Source of the DNA: Mycobacterium lacus
Lineage (GTDB): Bacteria > Actinomycetota > Actinomycetes > Mycobacteriales > Mycobacteriaceae
Assembly: GCF_010731535.1 (NCBI RefSeq)
Contig: NZ_AP022581.1
Location: forward strand, 558,001 to 622,000
Reading direction: 5' to 3'
DNA length: 64,000 bases
The notes below the pieces were generated by a model. The model saw only the letters and a list, made by a program, of their open reading frames with translations. It was not told where the DNA came from and did no database searches. The position numbers were made by a program, and so were the translations under genes. Numbering within the stretch: the stretch's first letter is position 1; the number at the start of each line of letters is the position of its first letter. Below are positions 1-10,768 of this stretch, piece by piece.

Positions 1-294
1 GACTTCGTCATGCACTCCGATGGGACGAGTCAGAGTTTCGCCGAATTCCGCGACAGCCACCGCAAGATCTACGCCACGTCGATTACCTATGCGGTCGAAT
101 ACGACGAGCAGGCGTGGGTGGAGGCCACGGACAAGGTCGCCGGCAGGGTATGGATCACCACGTCGCGCCCCGGTGAGAAGCCGACCCGAATCGAGGTCGT
201 GCTCATTGCCGCCTACCGCGACGGCCGCATCCACCGGATCTGGGAGACCACGTGGCCAAGTTGGCGCGGTGTGGCCGCACTGGAAGGTTACTGA
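1..294 (+). CDS. SnoaL/NTF2-like protein, 3-prime part only
   Basis: The frame is open from the first base (in-frame codons precede the ATG at 10), so the true start lies outside the window. The visible 94+ residues ([20 protein letters not shown], then a strand-rich stretch ending IWETTWPSW) look like the second half of a SnoaL-like cone-shaped alpha+beta fold, a family of small cyclases, isomerases and binding proteins. No catalytic residue can be assigned. It ends convergently against a decayed oxidase gene 11 bases away. Confidence 0.6.
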   Translation, partial: DFVMHSDGTSQSFAEFRDSHRKIYATSITYAVEYDEQAWVEATDKVAGRVWITTSRPGEKPTRIEVVLIAAYRDGRIHRIWETTWPSWRGVAALEGY

Positions 295-305
295 GGTGCC
301 GACCG

Positions 306-1305
306 TCACCCCAATCGGCGCATCAATTCGGCGGCGGCGTGTCGCCCGCTCAGCAAGGCTCCGTGCGCGGTGGCGAGATTGTCGACACCGACCGCCTCAC
401 CCGCCAGGTAAAGCCGATCGCTGATCGGTTCTTGCAGTCGGCGCCGGTCTTCGAGGCCGGGCCCGGGCGCGTGGAACGAGTACGAGCCGAGCGCAAAGGG
501 GTCGATGGTCCAACTCGACGTTGCGACCTCGACCGGCGTGATGTCGTCCGGTGACGATCGCCGCGGGTCCCTCGAAGGACTGGTTGCCGGCCCGAACGGT
601 GACGGAGGTGTCTCGTCGCACGATTGCGGTGACCGCCGTGTTGAAGACGACCTGCAGTCCGTGGGCGAGCTGTGTGGGCAGCGCGTCGTAGCCGTTGGGC
701 AGGATTTCCTGCTCACCCCCCAGGTATTGGCCCTGGTCAAACGTGGTGGCGGAAAGCTGGTCCGCGTCGGCGGCATACTCGTCTTCGATCTCGGTGTTGA
801 CGTAGAAGGCCAACTCGGCGCGCTGCGCGTAGGAGAGTTCCTGGCGCCTCGCCCCGGCGTCGACCGCGCCGGCGAGAGTCCCGCCGTCGACCTCGTCCCG
901 AGCCTGGGATACGAAACGGCGCCAGGTGTTTTCGTCATAGTCGATCGGCTGCAGCCGCGGGTCGACCGCCAATTTGGACCATTGGTAATAGTCGGTCGGC
1001 ACCAGCTGCGCTTGCGCTTGGCTCGCCAGCTCCACCAGGGGATTGTTCGTCGTGCCGTGGATCCACGAGGCACCCATGTCCAGCGGCACACCCCAGTCGC
1101 GGTTGGTGTACACCCGGCCACCGATCCGATTGCGGGCTTCGATCAACCGCACCGGCCATCCCGCGTCGGTGAGGTTTCGCGCGGCCGACAAGCCCGCCAT
1201 CCCGGCGCCGACGACCAGCACCATGTTGGCGTCTGGTGGCGGTGGACGATCCGACGCGCAGCCCGCCGCCGGCCCGGTGAACGCCCGACGGGATATCGGG
1301 GACAC
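306..1305 (-). pseudogene. Flavin amine oxidase-like gene, internally deleted and frameshifted
   Basis: The GTG start at 1305 gives a Tat-like SRRAFT motif, a cysteine, then a dinucleotide-binding [15 protein letters not shown] and the RIGGRV and DMGASWIHG motifs of FAD amine oxidases. This frame runs to about position 550 ([10 protein letters not shown]) and then becomes nonsense. The C-terminal FAD motif ([20 protein letters not shown]) continues in another frame down to 306. Summed, the two parts give about 330 residues against about 450 for the family; the missing part is the substrate domain between the VT motif and [15 protein letters not shown] infer an internal deletion with frameshift. 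It is a distant relative of the intact aofH at 2476-3816. Confidence 0.75.
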
Positions 1306-1512
1306 GCAGTCAGCCTCTCACACCCCTTCTGGCACGACCGTGCACTTTACGAACTGCCCGATCGACAACTAGGGGAAGCTCTACCTGCAGAATTTCGCCC
1401 CAAATTTCGCCGTCGTGGGTTTGGCCGATTTGCGCCGGTTTCTCATTACGCTCATGTAAACTCGGCGGCATCCGGATGGCGGCGGCGTGGCCGTGTTGAG
1501 GGGGGAGCGGTA

Positions 1513-2481
1513 ATGAGTGCTCGGAAGTCCACCCAGGCCGCGCCAAGTCGATTGCCCGACGCATTGCCCCCCAGCCGCACCCTTAGCGTCCGCGCGGCGG
1601 ACGGCACCGCGCTGCATGCTGAGGTGTTCGGGCCGCCCGACGGCTACCCGATCGTGCTGACCCACGGCTTTGTTTGTGCCATCCGCGCCTGGGCATACCA
1701 GATCGCCGACCTGGCCACCGACTACCGGGTGATCGCCTTCGACCATCGCGGTCACGGACAAAGCGGCATCCCACGACGCTCCGGCTACAGCCTCAAACAC
1801 CTTGCATCCGACCTTGATTCGGTGCTGGAAGCCACGTTGGCCCCGCATGAGCGCGCGCTGCTGGCCGGACACTCGATGGGTGGAATGACCATCGCCGCCT
1901 GGTCGGACCGCTACGGCCACAAGGTCCACCGGCGCGCCGACGCCGTCGCGCTGCTCAACACCACCACCGGAGACCTGGTGCGCAAGGTGCACTTCCTGCG
2001 GGTTCCGCGGGGGTTGTCGCCGGTGCGGGTTCTGGCCGGCCGCAGCCTCGTCAACGCGTTCGGCGGCTTTCCGCTGCCGAACCTCGTGCGGATTCCGAGC
2101 CGCTATCTGGTCGAGATGCTGGCGGTCGGGGCCGACGCCGACCCGAGCGTCACGAACCTCATCCACGAGCTGTTCGCGCAAACATCACCCGCTGGGCGCG
2201 GCGGGTGCGCGAGGATGCTCGTCGACGAACTCGGTCCGCGGCACCTCAACCTGGCCCGCCTGACGGTGCCAACCCTCGTCATCGGCAGCGAACGTGACCG
2301 GCTGACGCCGCTCAGCCAGTCCCGCAGGATCGCGCTCACCGCACCCAACGTGGTTGGACTGGTCGAGCTGCCCGGCGGCCACTGCTCGATGCTGGAACAG
2401 CACCGGGAGGTCAATCGCCAGTTGCGGGCACTCGCCGAATCGGTGAGTCAGCCCGAGCGGATCCGGCGGATCAGTTCATAG
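1513..2481 (+). CDS. hpx: Alpha/beta hydrolase (non-haem haloperoxidase-like)
   Basis: This 322-residue alpha/beta-hydrolase matches Rv3171c in type and in its place beside aofH. Seen: oxyanion HG at residues 51-52, DHRGHGQSG near 77, nucleophile elbow GHSMGG with Ser121, an acid candidate in SERDRLTP and His in GGHCSM near the C-terminus, so the triad is complete. ATG 1513 is preceded by GAGGGGGGAG. Haloperoxidase is an inherited family name; an ordinary esterase or hydrolase role is as likely. The last 6 bases overlap the convergent aofH gene. Confidence 0.85.
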   Translation: MSARKSTQAAPSRLPDALPPSRTLSVRAADGTALHAEVFGPPDGYPIVLTHGFVCAIRAWAYQIADLATDYRVIAFDHRGHGQSGIPRRSGYSLKHLASDLDSVLEATLAPHERALLAGHSMGGMTIAAWSDRYGHKVHRRADAVALLNTTTGDLVRKVHFLRVPRGLSPVRVLAGRSLVNAFGGFPLPNLVRIPSRYLVEMLAVGADADPSVTNLIHELFAQTSPAGRGGCARMLVDELGPRHLNLARLTVPTLVIGSERDRLTPLSQSRRIALTAPNVVGLVELPGGHCSMLEQHREVNRQLRALAESVSQPERIRRISS

Positions 2482-3816
2482 CAGGGCGGCAACCTCGGCG
2501 GCCGCGCGCTGTCCGGAACTGACTGCGCCGTCGAGATATCCGGTCCACTCGTCGGCGGTCTCGGTGCCGGCCCAGTGGATTGGCCCGACCGGTTTGCGCA
2601 ACCACGGCCCATAGCGCGTCCACGAACCCGGCGGTACCGCGGCGGTGGGCCCGCCGGGAGCGAATTCTTCTGTGCCCCAACGATGATCAACATAATCCAG
2701 TGGCCTCAGCGCCTCGTCGCCGAACAGCGACGCGAAGCAGCGCAGGGTGTCCCGGCGGCGCTGGTCGAAGGGCAGCGAGTCGAATGCGCGGGCATCGACG
2801 AACCCCATCAGGATGCCGTCGGCGTGCGGGCTGACGTCGAAGGTGATGAAAACCGGGCCCCTGTCGGACAATGCCTGGCCGGAGAACCCGTTGGCCCGCC
2901 AGAACGGCGTCGAATAGGCCGCATAGGCCTTGCTCAACCGGCCCTGCGGCCAGTTGTTTGCGAGCTCCTTGTATTCGGGGGGCAACGGGGGATCGAACTC
3001 GATGGCCGCGCGATGGGCCGGCGGGATCGCAACGATGACGAACCCGGCCTCGGCCTGACCCTGATCGGAGGTGATCGTCACACCTGCTCCGTGCCGGTCG
3101 ATGCGACGGACCGGTGCGTTGAGCACAACGCGGGCGCCGAGTTCGGCCGCCGCCAGCTCGGCGATCTGCTGGCTGCCGCCCGGGAAGCGGTCCTGTTGGG
3201 CACCGTTCTCGACGTCGAGCAGCCGGTCCAGGCCGCCGGATGCGTGCACGTACCGGGCGGCGTGCAGCATCGACACGTCGTCGGGTTCGCAACCCCAGGT
3301 GACCCTGGCCATGAGGGCCAGCAGGTTGCGTGAGGAGGAGGTGGCGCGCACCGAACGTAACCATTCACCCAGGGACTGGTCGTCGAGCTGGTGCGCGCGC
3401 CGTGCGTTCCAGGGGGCCACCACCGGAACGCCGCGGGCAATTCGGTCGAATTGCCAACGCAACCGGCCGATGTCGAGCAGGCTGGTCAGCGAAAGTCTGG
3501 GGATGGTGCCGCGATAGCTGCGCGTACTGCCGCGCCACTGGATGACGTTCTTGCCGTCGTGGTGGGTGGGGGTTGTCGGGACCTGGAGCTCGGCGGCCAG
3601 CGCCCGGATGGCGTCCTGGGTGGGACCGACGAACGTGCCTCCCATGTCCGCTGGCAGACCCGCGACGCTGCCAGTCAGCGACCGGCCGCCCACACGGCCA
3701 CGGCCTTCGAATACCAGCACGTCGTGACCCAGTCGCGTCAGCTCGCGGGCTGCGGCTAGCCCGGCAAAGCCGGCGCCCACCACGACAACGTCAACGATCC
3801 GTGGGGGGTGTGGCAC
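2476..3816 (-). CDS. aofH: Flavin-containing amine oxidase AofH
   Basis: 446 residues, the normal length for this FAD amine oxidase (M. tuberculosis Rv3170 has about 448). It has the N-terminal FAD fingerprint [16 protein letters not shown] at about residues 11-26, then RVGGRS and DMGGTFVG, and a C-terminal [20 protein letters not shown]. The position that carries the FAD-linking cysteine in mammalian MAO is Thr in GTETA, so FAD is probably bound non-covalently. The expected reaction is oxidative deamination of amines to aldehyde, ammonia and peroxide. It follows the Rv3169- and Rv3168-like genes on the same strand with a 109-base gap, and may be co-transcribed with them. Confidence 0.88.
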   Translation of the reverse strand: MPHPPRIVDVVVVGAGFAGLAAARELTRLGHDVLVFEGRGRVGGRSLTGSVAGLPADMGGTFVGPTQDAIRALAAELQVPTTPTHHDGKNVIQWRGSTRSYRGTIPRLSLTSLLDIGRLRWQFDRIARGVPVVAPWNARRAHQLDDQSLGEWLRSVRATSSSRNLLALMARVTWGCEPDDVSMLHAARYVHASGGLDRLLDVENGAQQDRFPGGSQQIAELAAAELGARVVLNAPVRRIDRHGAGVTITSDQGQAEAGFVIVAIPPAHRAAIEFDPPLPPEYKELANNWPQGRLSKAYAAYSTPFWRANGFSGQALSDRGPVFITFDVSPHADGILMGFVDARAFDSLPFDQRRRDTLRCFASLFGDEALRPLDYVDHRWGTEEFAPGGPTAAVPPGSWTRYGPWLRKPVGPIHWAGTETADEWTGYLDGAVSSGQRAAAEVAALL

Positions 3817-3925
3817 GCCCTACAGTCAACCGCATTTCGCCGGCAAACATAACTGCACCCGACTGTGGGGTGGTGTCACGCTTGTTCGCGATAGGCGTGC
3901 ATCAATCCCAGATTCGCGGCCGGCC

Positions 3926-5049
3926 TTACGGCGCCACCGTCAACCAGTCGGCGAATCCCGACGGGTCGTGGCGGCCCAGCGCGCCGTGCTCGTAGAGACC
4001 CCAGCCCTCCGCCGGATCCCCGTCGCCGTCTCGGCACACGGCGCGGCCCACGTGGTCGATGACCCCGAAGCCGGACCGCGCGACGAGCGCCGGGTCGGTC
4101 ATGTCGTAGGTCAGCCGCTCGACGAATTTCTCGCCCTTCCACATGCCGTGCAGCCAGTCGGAGTCGCCGCCGTAGCCGCCGCCGACGTGGACGGGCACCG
4201 GCAGCCTGGATTCCACGTCGAAGTGGACCGGGCTGCCGTCGGGGGTCGTCGCCTCGATGGTCGCCCCGGTCGGGATGCGGGTGCCGGATCGATAGTGGGT
4301 GGTGACCCGGGGCCAGCCCAGCTGCTCGACGCGGCCGTCGCGCCAGACGCGGGTGCAGTCGTTGAGCGAGCGGAACCCGTCGGGCTCCTCCTGGATGATC
4401 AGCACGACGGCGAAGTCGTCGAATGCCATCGGCATGTACAGCCACCACATCCCCTCGAACGGCGGATCGGCCGGCCGGCCCGGGGGTTCGGGTTCGCCGA
4501 TCGGCCTGATGCCCCAGGACCGGTCGCGGCTTCCGATCCAGGTCGCGGGGTCGACGGCGATCTCTTCGCCGTCGACGACGATCCGGCCGTTCCAGCTGCC
4601 GAGCTGGGCGAAGCGTTGCGCATCCAGCGTCACCCGGCTTCCCGACCGCAGGATATGCGGCTGCTCCTGGACGACATCGAACAGACCCTCCCAGGTGAGA
4701 TCCGCGGCGATGCCCTCGGTTTCGTCGAGGATCAGCCGCAGCCTACGCAGGGGCTCGATGACCTCGATCCGGTAGCCGTTGACGCGCTGGTGCAACCGGT
4801 CCTGATCGATCGCGTCCGAAAGGTGCACCGCCGTCTGTGTATCTCCGCGCCGAATGAGCACGAAGGCATCCTTCACGCCCAGGTTGGGGTAGTAGCCGAT
4901 GCCGCTGATCACGAAGATGTTTCCGGTGCGGTCGTGGGCGTTGAAGTAGGAGCGGTCGTAGAAGTTGCGGTCGGACGAACCCGGCCAGGCGATCGGCTGG
5001 GGGAGCTGATGGACTGGGTACTCGTCGAGCGGGCCAAGATTTTGCGGCA

Positions 5050-5050
<1 letters not shown>
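3926..5050 (-). CDS. Conserved mycobacterial protein, Rv3169-like
   Basis: 374 residues, the same length as Rv3169. Start chosen at ATG 5050 (MPQNLGPLDEYPVHQ) because it overlaps the stop of the upstream gene as TAATG, a coupled arrangement; the longer upstream open frame is not needed. No membrane segment or catalytic motif is obvious. Repeated Trp-, Gly- and Asp-rich strands (IVDGEEIAVDPATWIGSRDRSWG; GGGYGGDSDWLHGMWKG) suggest a beta-rich, possibly lipocalin- or AttH-like fold. Its tight link with a kinase-like gene and an amine oxidase points to small-molecule catabolism, but the function is unknown. Confidence 0.85.
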
Positions 5051-6207
<1,157 letters not shown>

Positions 6208-6209
6208 TT

Positions 6210-6228
6210 ACGATACGGTGGGTAGCGT
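6210..6228. promoter_or_regulatory. Imperfect palindrome between the APH and TetR genes
   Basis: ACGATAC, five bases (GGTGG), then GTAGCGT: seven-base arms with one mismatch, inside the 43-base gap between divergent starts at 6186 and 6230. The position is typical of an autoregulatory TetR operator that also controls the divergent catabolic unit. The assignment is inferred from position and symmetry only. Confidence 0.45.
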
Positions 6229-6229
6229 T

Positions 6230-6832
6230 ATGAAAGCAGACATGTCCTCCCTTGACAAGGCCCCCGGCGCCGGGCGCCCACGGGACCCACGCATCGACGC
6301 GGCCATCCTTTCCGCGACCGCGGAAATGCTTGTGCAGAGCGGCTATTCGAACCTGAGCCTGGCGGCAATCGCCGAACGTGCCGGGACCACAAAATCCGCC
6401 CTGTACCGCCGATGGTCGAGCAAGGCCGAGCTGGTGCACGAAGCCGCGTTCCCGGTGGCGCCCACCGCGCTGGTCGCTCCCGCCGGCGACTTCGCCGCGG
6501 ACATCCGGATGATGGTCGGGGCCACGCGCGACGTGTACACCACACCGGTGGTGCGGGCCGCGCTGCCCGGTCTGGTGGCCGACATGATGGCCGACGCCGA
6601 ACTCAACGCCCGGGTGCTGTCCCGCTTCGCCGACCTGTTCACCGCCGTGCGGTTGCGGCTGCGCGAAGCAATCGACCGCGGCGAAGTGCGTCCCGATGTG
6701 GACGCGGACCGATTGATCGAGCTGATCGGGGGGGCGACCATGCTGCGTATGCTGCTGTACCAGGATCAAGAGCTCGACGACGCGTGGGTGGATCAGATCA
6801 CCGCGATCATCGTGCACGGGGTGATGCGATGA
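6230..6832 (+). CDS. TetR-family regulator, Rv3167c-like
   Basis: About 200 residues from ATG 6230 (a GTG at 6218 would add four). The N-terminal helix-turn-helix is plain: LSLAAIAERAGTTKSALYRRWSSKAELV. The C-terminal half is a helical ligand/dimer domain ending IIVHGVMR. Placed divergently to the Rv3168/Rv3169/aofH-like genes with a palindrome in the shared gap, it probably represses them and itself. In M. tuberculosis Rv3167c has been linked to host-cell phenotypes and lipid (PDIM) regulation; whether this holds here is not visible. Confidence 0.88.
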   Translation: MKADMSSLDKAPGAGRPRDPRIDAAILSATAEMLVQSGYSNLSLAAIAERAGTTKSALYRRWSSKAELVHEAAFPVAPTALVAPAGDFAADIRMMVGATRDVYTTPVVRAALPGLVADMMADAELNARVLSRFADLFTAVRLRLREAIDRGEVRPDVDADRLIELIGGATMLRMLLYQDQELDDAWVDQITAIIVHGVMR

Positions 6833-6909
6833 CGCCGCGAAACGCACCATAGGTCATCGCCGGTTCTCGACGGCAGCTTCCGGCCGTTCGAGCACGACTA
6901 GGGTGGTCG

Positions 6910-8136
6910 CTACTGCTCAGGCGGCGGGTCGGGGTCGCCGCGGAGACGTTCGTCCGGGTGGCCCAGCCCGGTGCCTGGTGGACCTCGCAGTGATAACCCG
7001 GTTCGAGGCAGTTGGGGCGGGTGCAAGCCCCGGTCGCGTGCGTAACAGATGAGCCTCTGATCGGCGGTCGCGACTCGTTTTTGGCGGCCGAGGTAGAGCG
7101 GGCGTTCGGTGTGGTCGTCGAACACCGCCAGGAAGTGGATTGCCTTGGCGGCCGTGCGGATCAGATCCCGCATCGGCAGCCGTGAGCCGCCCCCTGTGTT
7201 CGCGGGCGGGGGCATCGGTATCGACGGGTCGAGCACCGCGTGGGCGGCCTGGTTGAGATCGGCGAGAGTGGTGGTGGCGACGACAGTAACGGGATGACCG
7301 CGGTGCATCCCGAGCTCCCCGGAGGCGATAGCGGTTTGCAGGCCGAGCTTGAGCGCGTCGTGGCAGCGCTGCGCTGGTGTGGGCTCGTCGCGTGTTTCGG
7401 GCTCGGCGCTATGGGGTTGGTGGCGGCCGGGCCGCACGGCGGCTTGGATCGCTTCGAAATACGCGCGCGCCTCAGGGTCGAGCAAGCCGGACAGCCGGGA
7501 CATGCCGTCAGGCCCCTGCGGGCCAACGCGCAACCCGCGGCGGCGCGCGCGGTCGTTGTCGTCGAAAAGGCCGTCGGGATTGAGGTAGTCGGCGATGCGC
7601 TGACCCAGCTTGGTGACGATACCGGCGTCGAGTTTGATCGCATGCGCTACCAGTTTGCGCTCGGCTTCCGCGACGTCGGTGGGCGAGACGCAGGAGGGCA
7701 GCACATCCACCGCTTCGCAAACCGCGCGGATGTGATCTTCGCCGACCGCACCCGCTTCTACGGCGGCTGCCAACTCCGGTAGCTCCGGCGGCACCGGGGG
7801 ACCGGTCAGCGACCGTCGCGGCCGGATGCGGGCCGCGAGCCTGAAGCGACGGACAATTTCCCTGGGCGTGAGGCGCAGCCGCGCCCACAGCATCTCTCGT
7901 ACCGCTGACACGCACTCGTTGCCATCAGGTGGGTCGGCGATCTCGGCGAAGAACCGATACATGAGGCCACGGTTGGTGCGGTCCTGCGTCTCCAGCCGCT
8001 CAGCGACGTCAACGCGGAAGTTATTGCCAACCACGTCGGAGCGGGTGTCGCGCAGCACGGTGTGCGCAGCATCGATCGCGTCGAGAGCGGCGCTGATCCG
8101 CTCCCGCGCTTCCTCGGCGCTCGCGCATGAACCCAT
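6910..8136 (-). pseudogene. DUF222/HNH (13E12-like) gene, frameshifted at the HNH end
   Basis: The first 370 codons encode an intact DUF222 region (LTPREIVRRFRLAARI, GLLDPEARAYFEAIQ, KAIHFLAVFDDHTERPLYLG) and enter the HNH segment at RLICYARDRG. Here the frame slips: reading one base fewer at about 7025 restores CTRPNCLEPGYHCEVHQAPG, the expected zinc-binding Cys and HNH residues. Even corrected, the protein ends soon after RTN, without the usual last part. So the nuclease end is lost by a 1-base insertion and a 3-prime truncation. The 13E12 family is repeated and mobile-like in mycobacterial genomes; this copy sits between two otherwise conserved genes. Confidence 0.75.
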
Positions 8137-8368
8137 ATCCCGACCGTATTCACCGCCTCCGTCACATCACCGGCGCGTCGAACGGGGTCATTGCTGGGTT
8201 GTGGATGAAGCCGCAACTGTGGACCATCACAGCACCGCCCCGGCTGCCCCGGCTGTTGCCGCCCATCGTGGCGGCATAGGCGGCCGACGTGCCAGTATGA
8301 AGCAAACCAGGTTGAACAAAAAGCCCAGGCCGCAAAGGCGGCCGGCAAACCGGTCGAGTGGTGTGCCA

Positions 8369-9319
8369 ATGCCCGGTATCGACAAGCCGACCAGGCGCGT
8401 TGTCGCCGTGATCGTGCTCTTGATCCTGGTTGCCGCTGCGCTGCGCGGATACCTTCCGGCTCACGACCGTTCGACGCCGGTGGAGCCGGGCGGTAGCCGG
8501 GCGGCGCTGATGTTCGTGGTAGCGGCCCTGAGTGCGACCGTCGCGCTGACGGCCTTCGCAATCATCGCGCGGCTGCGTGATCCGCGCACGGTGGCGCCCA
8601 GCGCGGGGAACCTGTCCGACATGCTCGGCGGCGGCAAGAGGAGACCGAGTTGGCGCGTGTTGCTGATCGGACTGGCAGTGATCGTGGTTTGGCTACTGAT
8701 CGCGATGCTGCTAGCCGGGTTGTTCGCCCCACACGATGTCGGTCCCTCGGTGCCCACACCGGATTCGACCACGCCGCCGTCGCCGCGCAAAGCCGCACCG
8801 TCCCCGCCCGAGCAACACCCACAAAATGACAGCAGGGACGTGTTCGCAATCCTGCTCGCCGGCACCGTCCCGCTGATGATTCTGCTCGTCGCGGCGACGG
8901 CCATCGCGGCCCTACGCCGGCGGCGCCGCGCAGCTCCGGGTTTCGTCGGCGAGTACGCTGAATCCCCGGCACCGCCGCCGCGTTCGGAATCACTGGTGCG
9001 GGCGGCCGAACTCGGACTCGCTGAGATGTCCGACCTTAGCCGCGACCCACGGGAGGCGATCATCGCCTGCTACGCGGCGATGGAACGCGAACTCGCGAAT
9101 GTCCCCGGTGCGGTCCCCCAGGACTTCGACACCCCGACCGAGGTGCTGGCCCGAGCCGTCGAACACCATGCGCTGCACACCGATAACGCCGCCGCGCTAG
9201 TGGCCCTGTTCGCCGAGGCGCGGTTCAGCCCGCATGTGATGAACGAAGGCCATCGGGAGGTTGCGGTCCGCGCGCTTCGGCTGGTTCGCGACGAACTCGG
9301 CTCCCGGAGTGCCGCATGA
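8369..9319 (+). CDS. Membrane protein with C-terminal DUF4129, Rv3166c-like
   Basis: 316 residues from ATG 8369 (MPGIDKPTRR), matching the length of Rv3166c; an upstream ATG at 8297 is open too but lacks support. Four hydrophobic segments are visible: VVAVIVLLILVAAAL, AALMFVVAALSATVALTAF, VLLIGLAVIVVWLLIAMLLAGLF and IAGTVPLMILLVAATAI-like near residue 180, with a Pro/Ser-rich outer linker between the last two. The C-terminus holds the DUF4129 pattern (DPREAIIACYAAMERELA...TPTEVLARAVEH). DUF4129 proteins travel with MoxR ATPases and DUF58 proteins, as here. Overlaps the next gene by 4 bases (ATGA). Confidence 0.85.
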   Translation: MPGIDKPTRRVVAVIVLLILVAAALRGYLPAHDRSTPVEPGGSRAALMFVVAALSATVALTAFAIIARLRDPRTVAPSAGNLSDMLGGGKRRPSWRVLLIGLAVIVVWLLIAMLLAGLFAPHDVGPSVPTPDSTTPPSPRKAAPSPPEQHPQNDSRDVFAILLAGTVPLMILLVAATAIAALRRRRRAAPGFVGEYAESPAPPPRSESLVRAAELGLAEMSDLSRDPREAIIACYAAMERELANVPGAVPQDFDTPTEVLARAVEHHALHTDNAAALVALFAEARFSPHVMNEGHREVAVRALRLVRDELGSRSAA

Positions 9320-9798
9320 AAAGGCTTATCGCCCTGGGTGTTTGCCTCATCGTCGGGATAGAGCTCCTGGCGCTGACGGTGCACGATCGGCGATTCGTGC
9401 TGGCGGGGGCGGGTGTGGGCGTGGCTCTGGTGCTGCTCAACATCCGCCGGTTCCTGGGACACGCCGCCGAACCCGAGACCGAGCCCAGCGCCCACGACCT
9501 CGGAGATGCGTTGCGCCGCTGGCTGTCCCAGACGGAAACGACCATTCGGTGGTCGGAGTCGACGCGGGCGGACTGGGATCGGCATTTGCGTCCGATGCTG
9601 GCGCGGCGCTTCGAAATCACCACCGGGCAAAGGCAGACCAAGGATCCGGTGGCATTCGAGGCCACCGGCCGGATGCTCTTCGGGCCCGACCTCTGGGATT
9701 GGGTCAACCCGAATAACGTCACCCGTACCGGTGACCGCGAGCGAGGTCCCGGCCGTGCGGCACTCGAGGAGATTCTGCAAAGGTTGGAGCAGATTTGA
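9316..9798 (+). CDS. Small membrane protein, Rv3165c-like
   Basis: 160 residues. Two N-terminal hydrophobic segments (LIALGVCLIVGIELLAL; FVLAGAGVGVALVLLNI) precede a cytosolic, Trp-rich tail (LGDALRRWLSQTETTIRWSE). It overlaps its upstream neighbour by ATGA and is 1 base from moxR3, so it is a fixed part of the MoxR operon. No enzymatic motif; a scaffold or client-binding role in the MoxR complex is inference. Confidence 0.8.
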   Translation: MKRLIALGVCLIVGIELLALTVHDRRFVLAGAGVGVALVLLNIRRFLGHAAEPETEPSAHDLGDALRRWLSQTETTIRWSESTRADWDRHLRPMLARRFEITTGQRQTKDPVAFEATGRMLFGPDLWDWVNPNNVTRTGDRERGPGRAALEEILQRLEQI

Positions 9799-9799
9799 C

Positions 9800-10768
9800 A
9801 TGACGATGCCCGCCGCCACGACCACCGCCCACTGCGAGGCGGTGCTCGATGAAATCGAACGTGTCGTGGTGGGGAAGCGCGCCGCGCTCACGCTCATCCT
9901 CACCGCCGTGCTCGCGCGTGGCCATGTGCTCATCGAGGATCTCCCCGGACTGGGCAAAACGCTGATCGCACGATCCTTCGCGGCCGCGCTGGGACTCGGA
10001 TTCACTCGTGTGCAGTTCACGCCCGATCTGCTGCCGGCGGACCTGCTCGGCTCGACCATCTATGACATGCCGTCGGGCCGCTTCGAATTCCGCGCCGGAC
10101 CCATTTTCACCAACCTGCTGATGGCCGACGAGATCAACCGAACGCCGCCCAAAACACAAGCGGCATTGCTGGAGGCGATGGCGGAGGGCCAGGTGAGCAT
10201 CGACGGCCAAACCCACAAGCTGCCCGTGCCGTTCATCGTTTTGGCCACCGACAATCCCATCGAGTACGAGGGCACCTATCCATTGCCCGAGGCGCAGCTG
10301 GACCGGTTCGCGATCCGGCTGGAGCTGCGATACCTCTCCGAGCGCGACGAGACCTCGATGCTGCGCCGCCGCCTCGACCGGGGCTCGGCCGAGCCGACGG
10401 TGAATCAGGTTGTGGACGCCCACGATCTGCTGGCCATGCGGGAATCGGTCGAGCAGGTGACGGTGCACGAGGACGTCTTGCACTACGTGGTGTCGCTGGC
10501 CACCGCGACCCGGCACCATCCGCAGGTCGCGGTGGGCGCCAGCCCGCGGGCCGAACTCGACCTGGTCCAACTCGCCCGCGCCCGTGCCCTACTGCTCGGC
10601 CGGGATTACGTGATTCCCGAAGATGTCAAAGCGCTTGCCATTCCGACCGTCGCGCACCGCATCACGTTGCGCCCGGAGATGTGGGTGCGCAAGATTCAGG
10701 GCGCCGACGTCGTCGGAGAACTGTTGCGGCGCTTGCCGGTGCCCCGAACTGACGGGACGCATGGGTGA
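9800..10768 (+). CDS. moxR3: MoxR-family AAA+ ATPase
   Basis: 322 residues, normal for MoxR. Walker A EDLPGLGKT at about residues 47-54, Walker B LLMADEINR, the sensor-1 stretch VLATDNPIEYEGTYPLPEAQ and arginine-rich DRF are all present. MoxR ATPases act as chaperones that insert metals or assemble partner complexes together with DUF58 or VWA proteins. The downstream DUF58 gene overlaps by 4 bases (GTGA). The operon order Rv3166c-Rv3165c-moxR3-Rv3163c-Rv3162c is kept. Confidence 0.9.
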   Translation: MTMPAATTTAHCEAVLDEIERVVVGKRAALTLILTAVLARGHVLIEDLPGLGKTLIARSFAAALGLGFTRVQFTPDLLPADLLGSTIYDMPSGRFEFRAGPIFTNLLMADEINRTPPKTQAALLEAMAEGQVSIDGQTHKLPVPFIVLATDNPIEYEGTYPLPEAQLDRFAIRLELRYLSERDETSMLRRRLDRGSAEPTVNQVVDAHDLLAMRESVEQVTVHEDVLHYVVSLATATRHHPQVAVGASPRAELDLVQLARARALLLGRDYVIPEDVKALAIPTVAHRITLRPEMWVRKIQGADVVGELLRRLPVPRTDGTHG

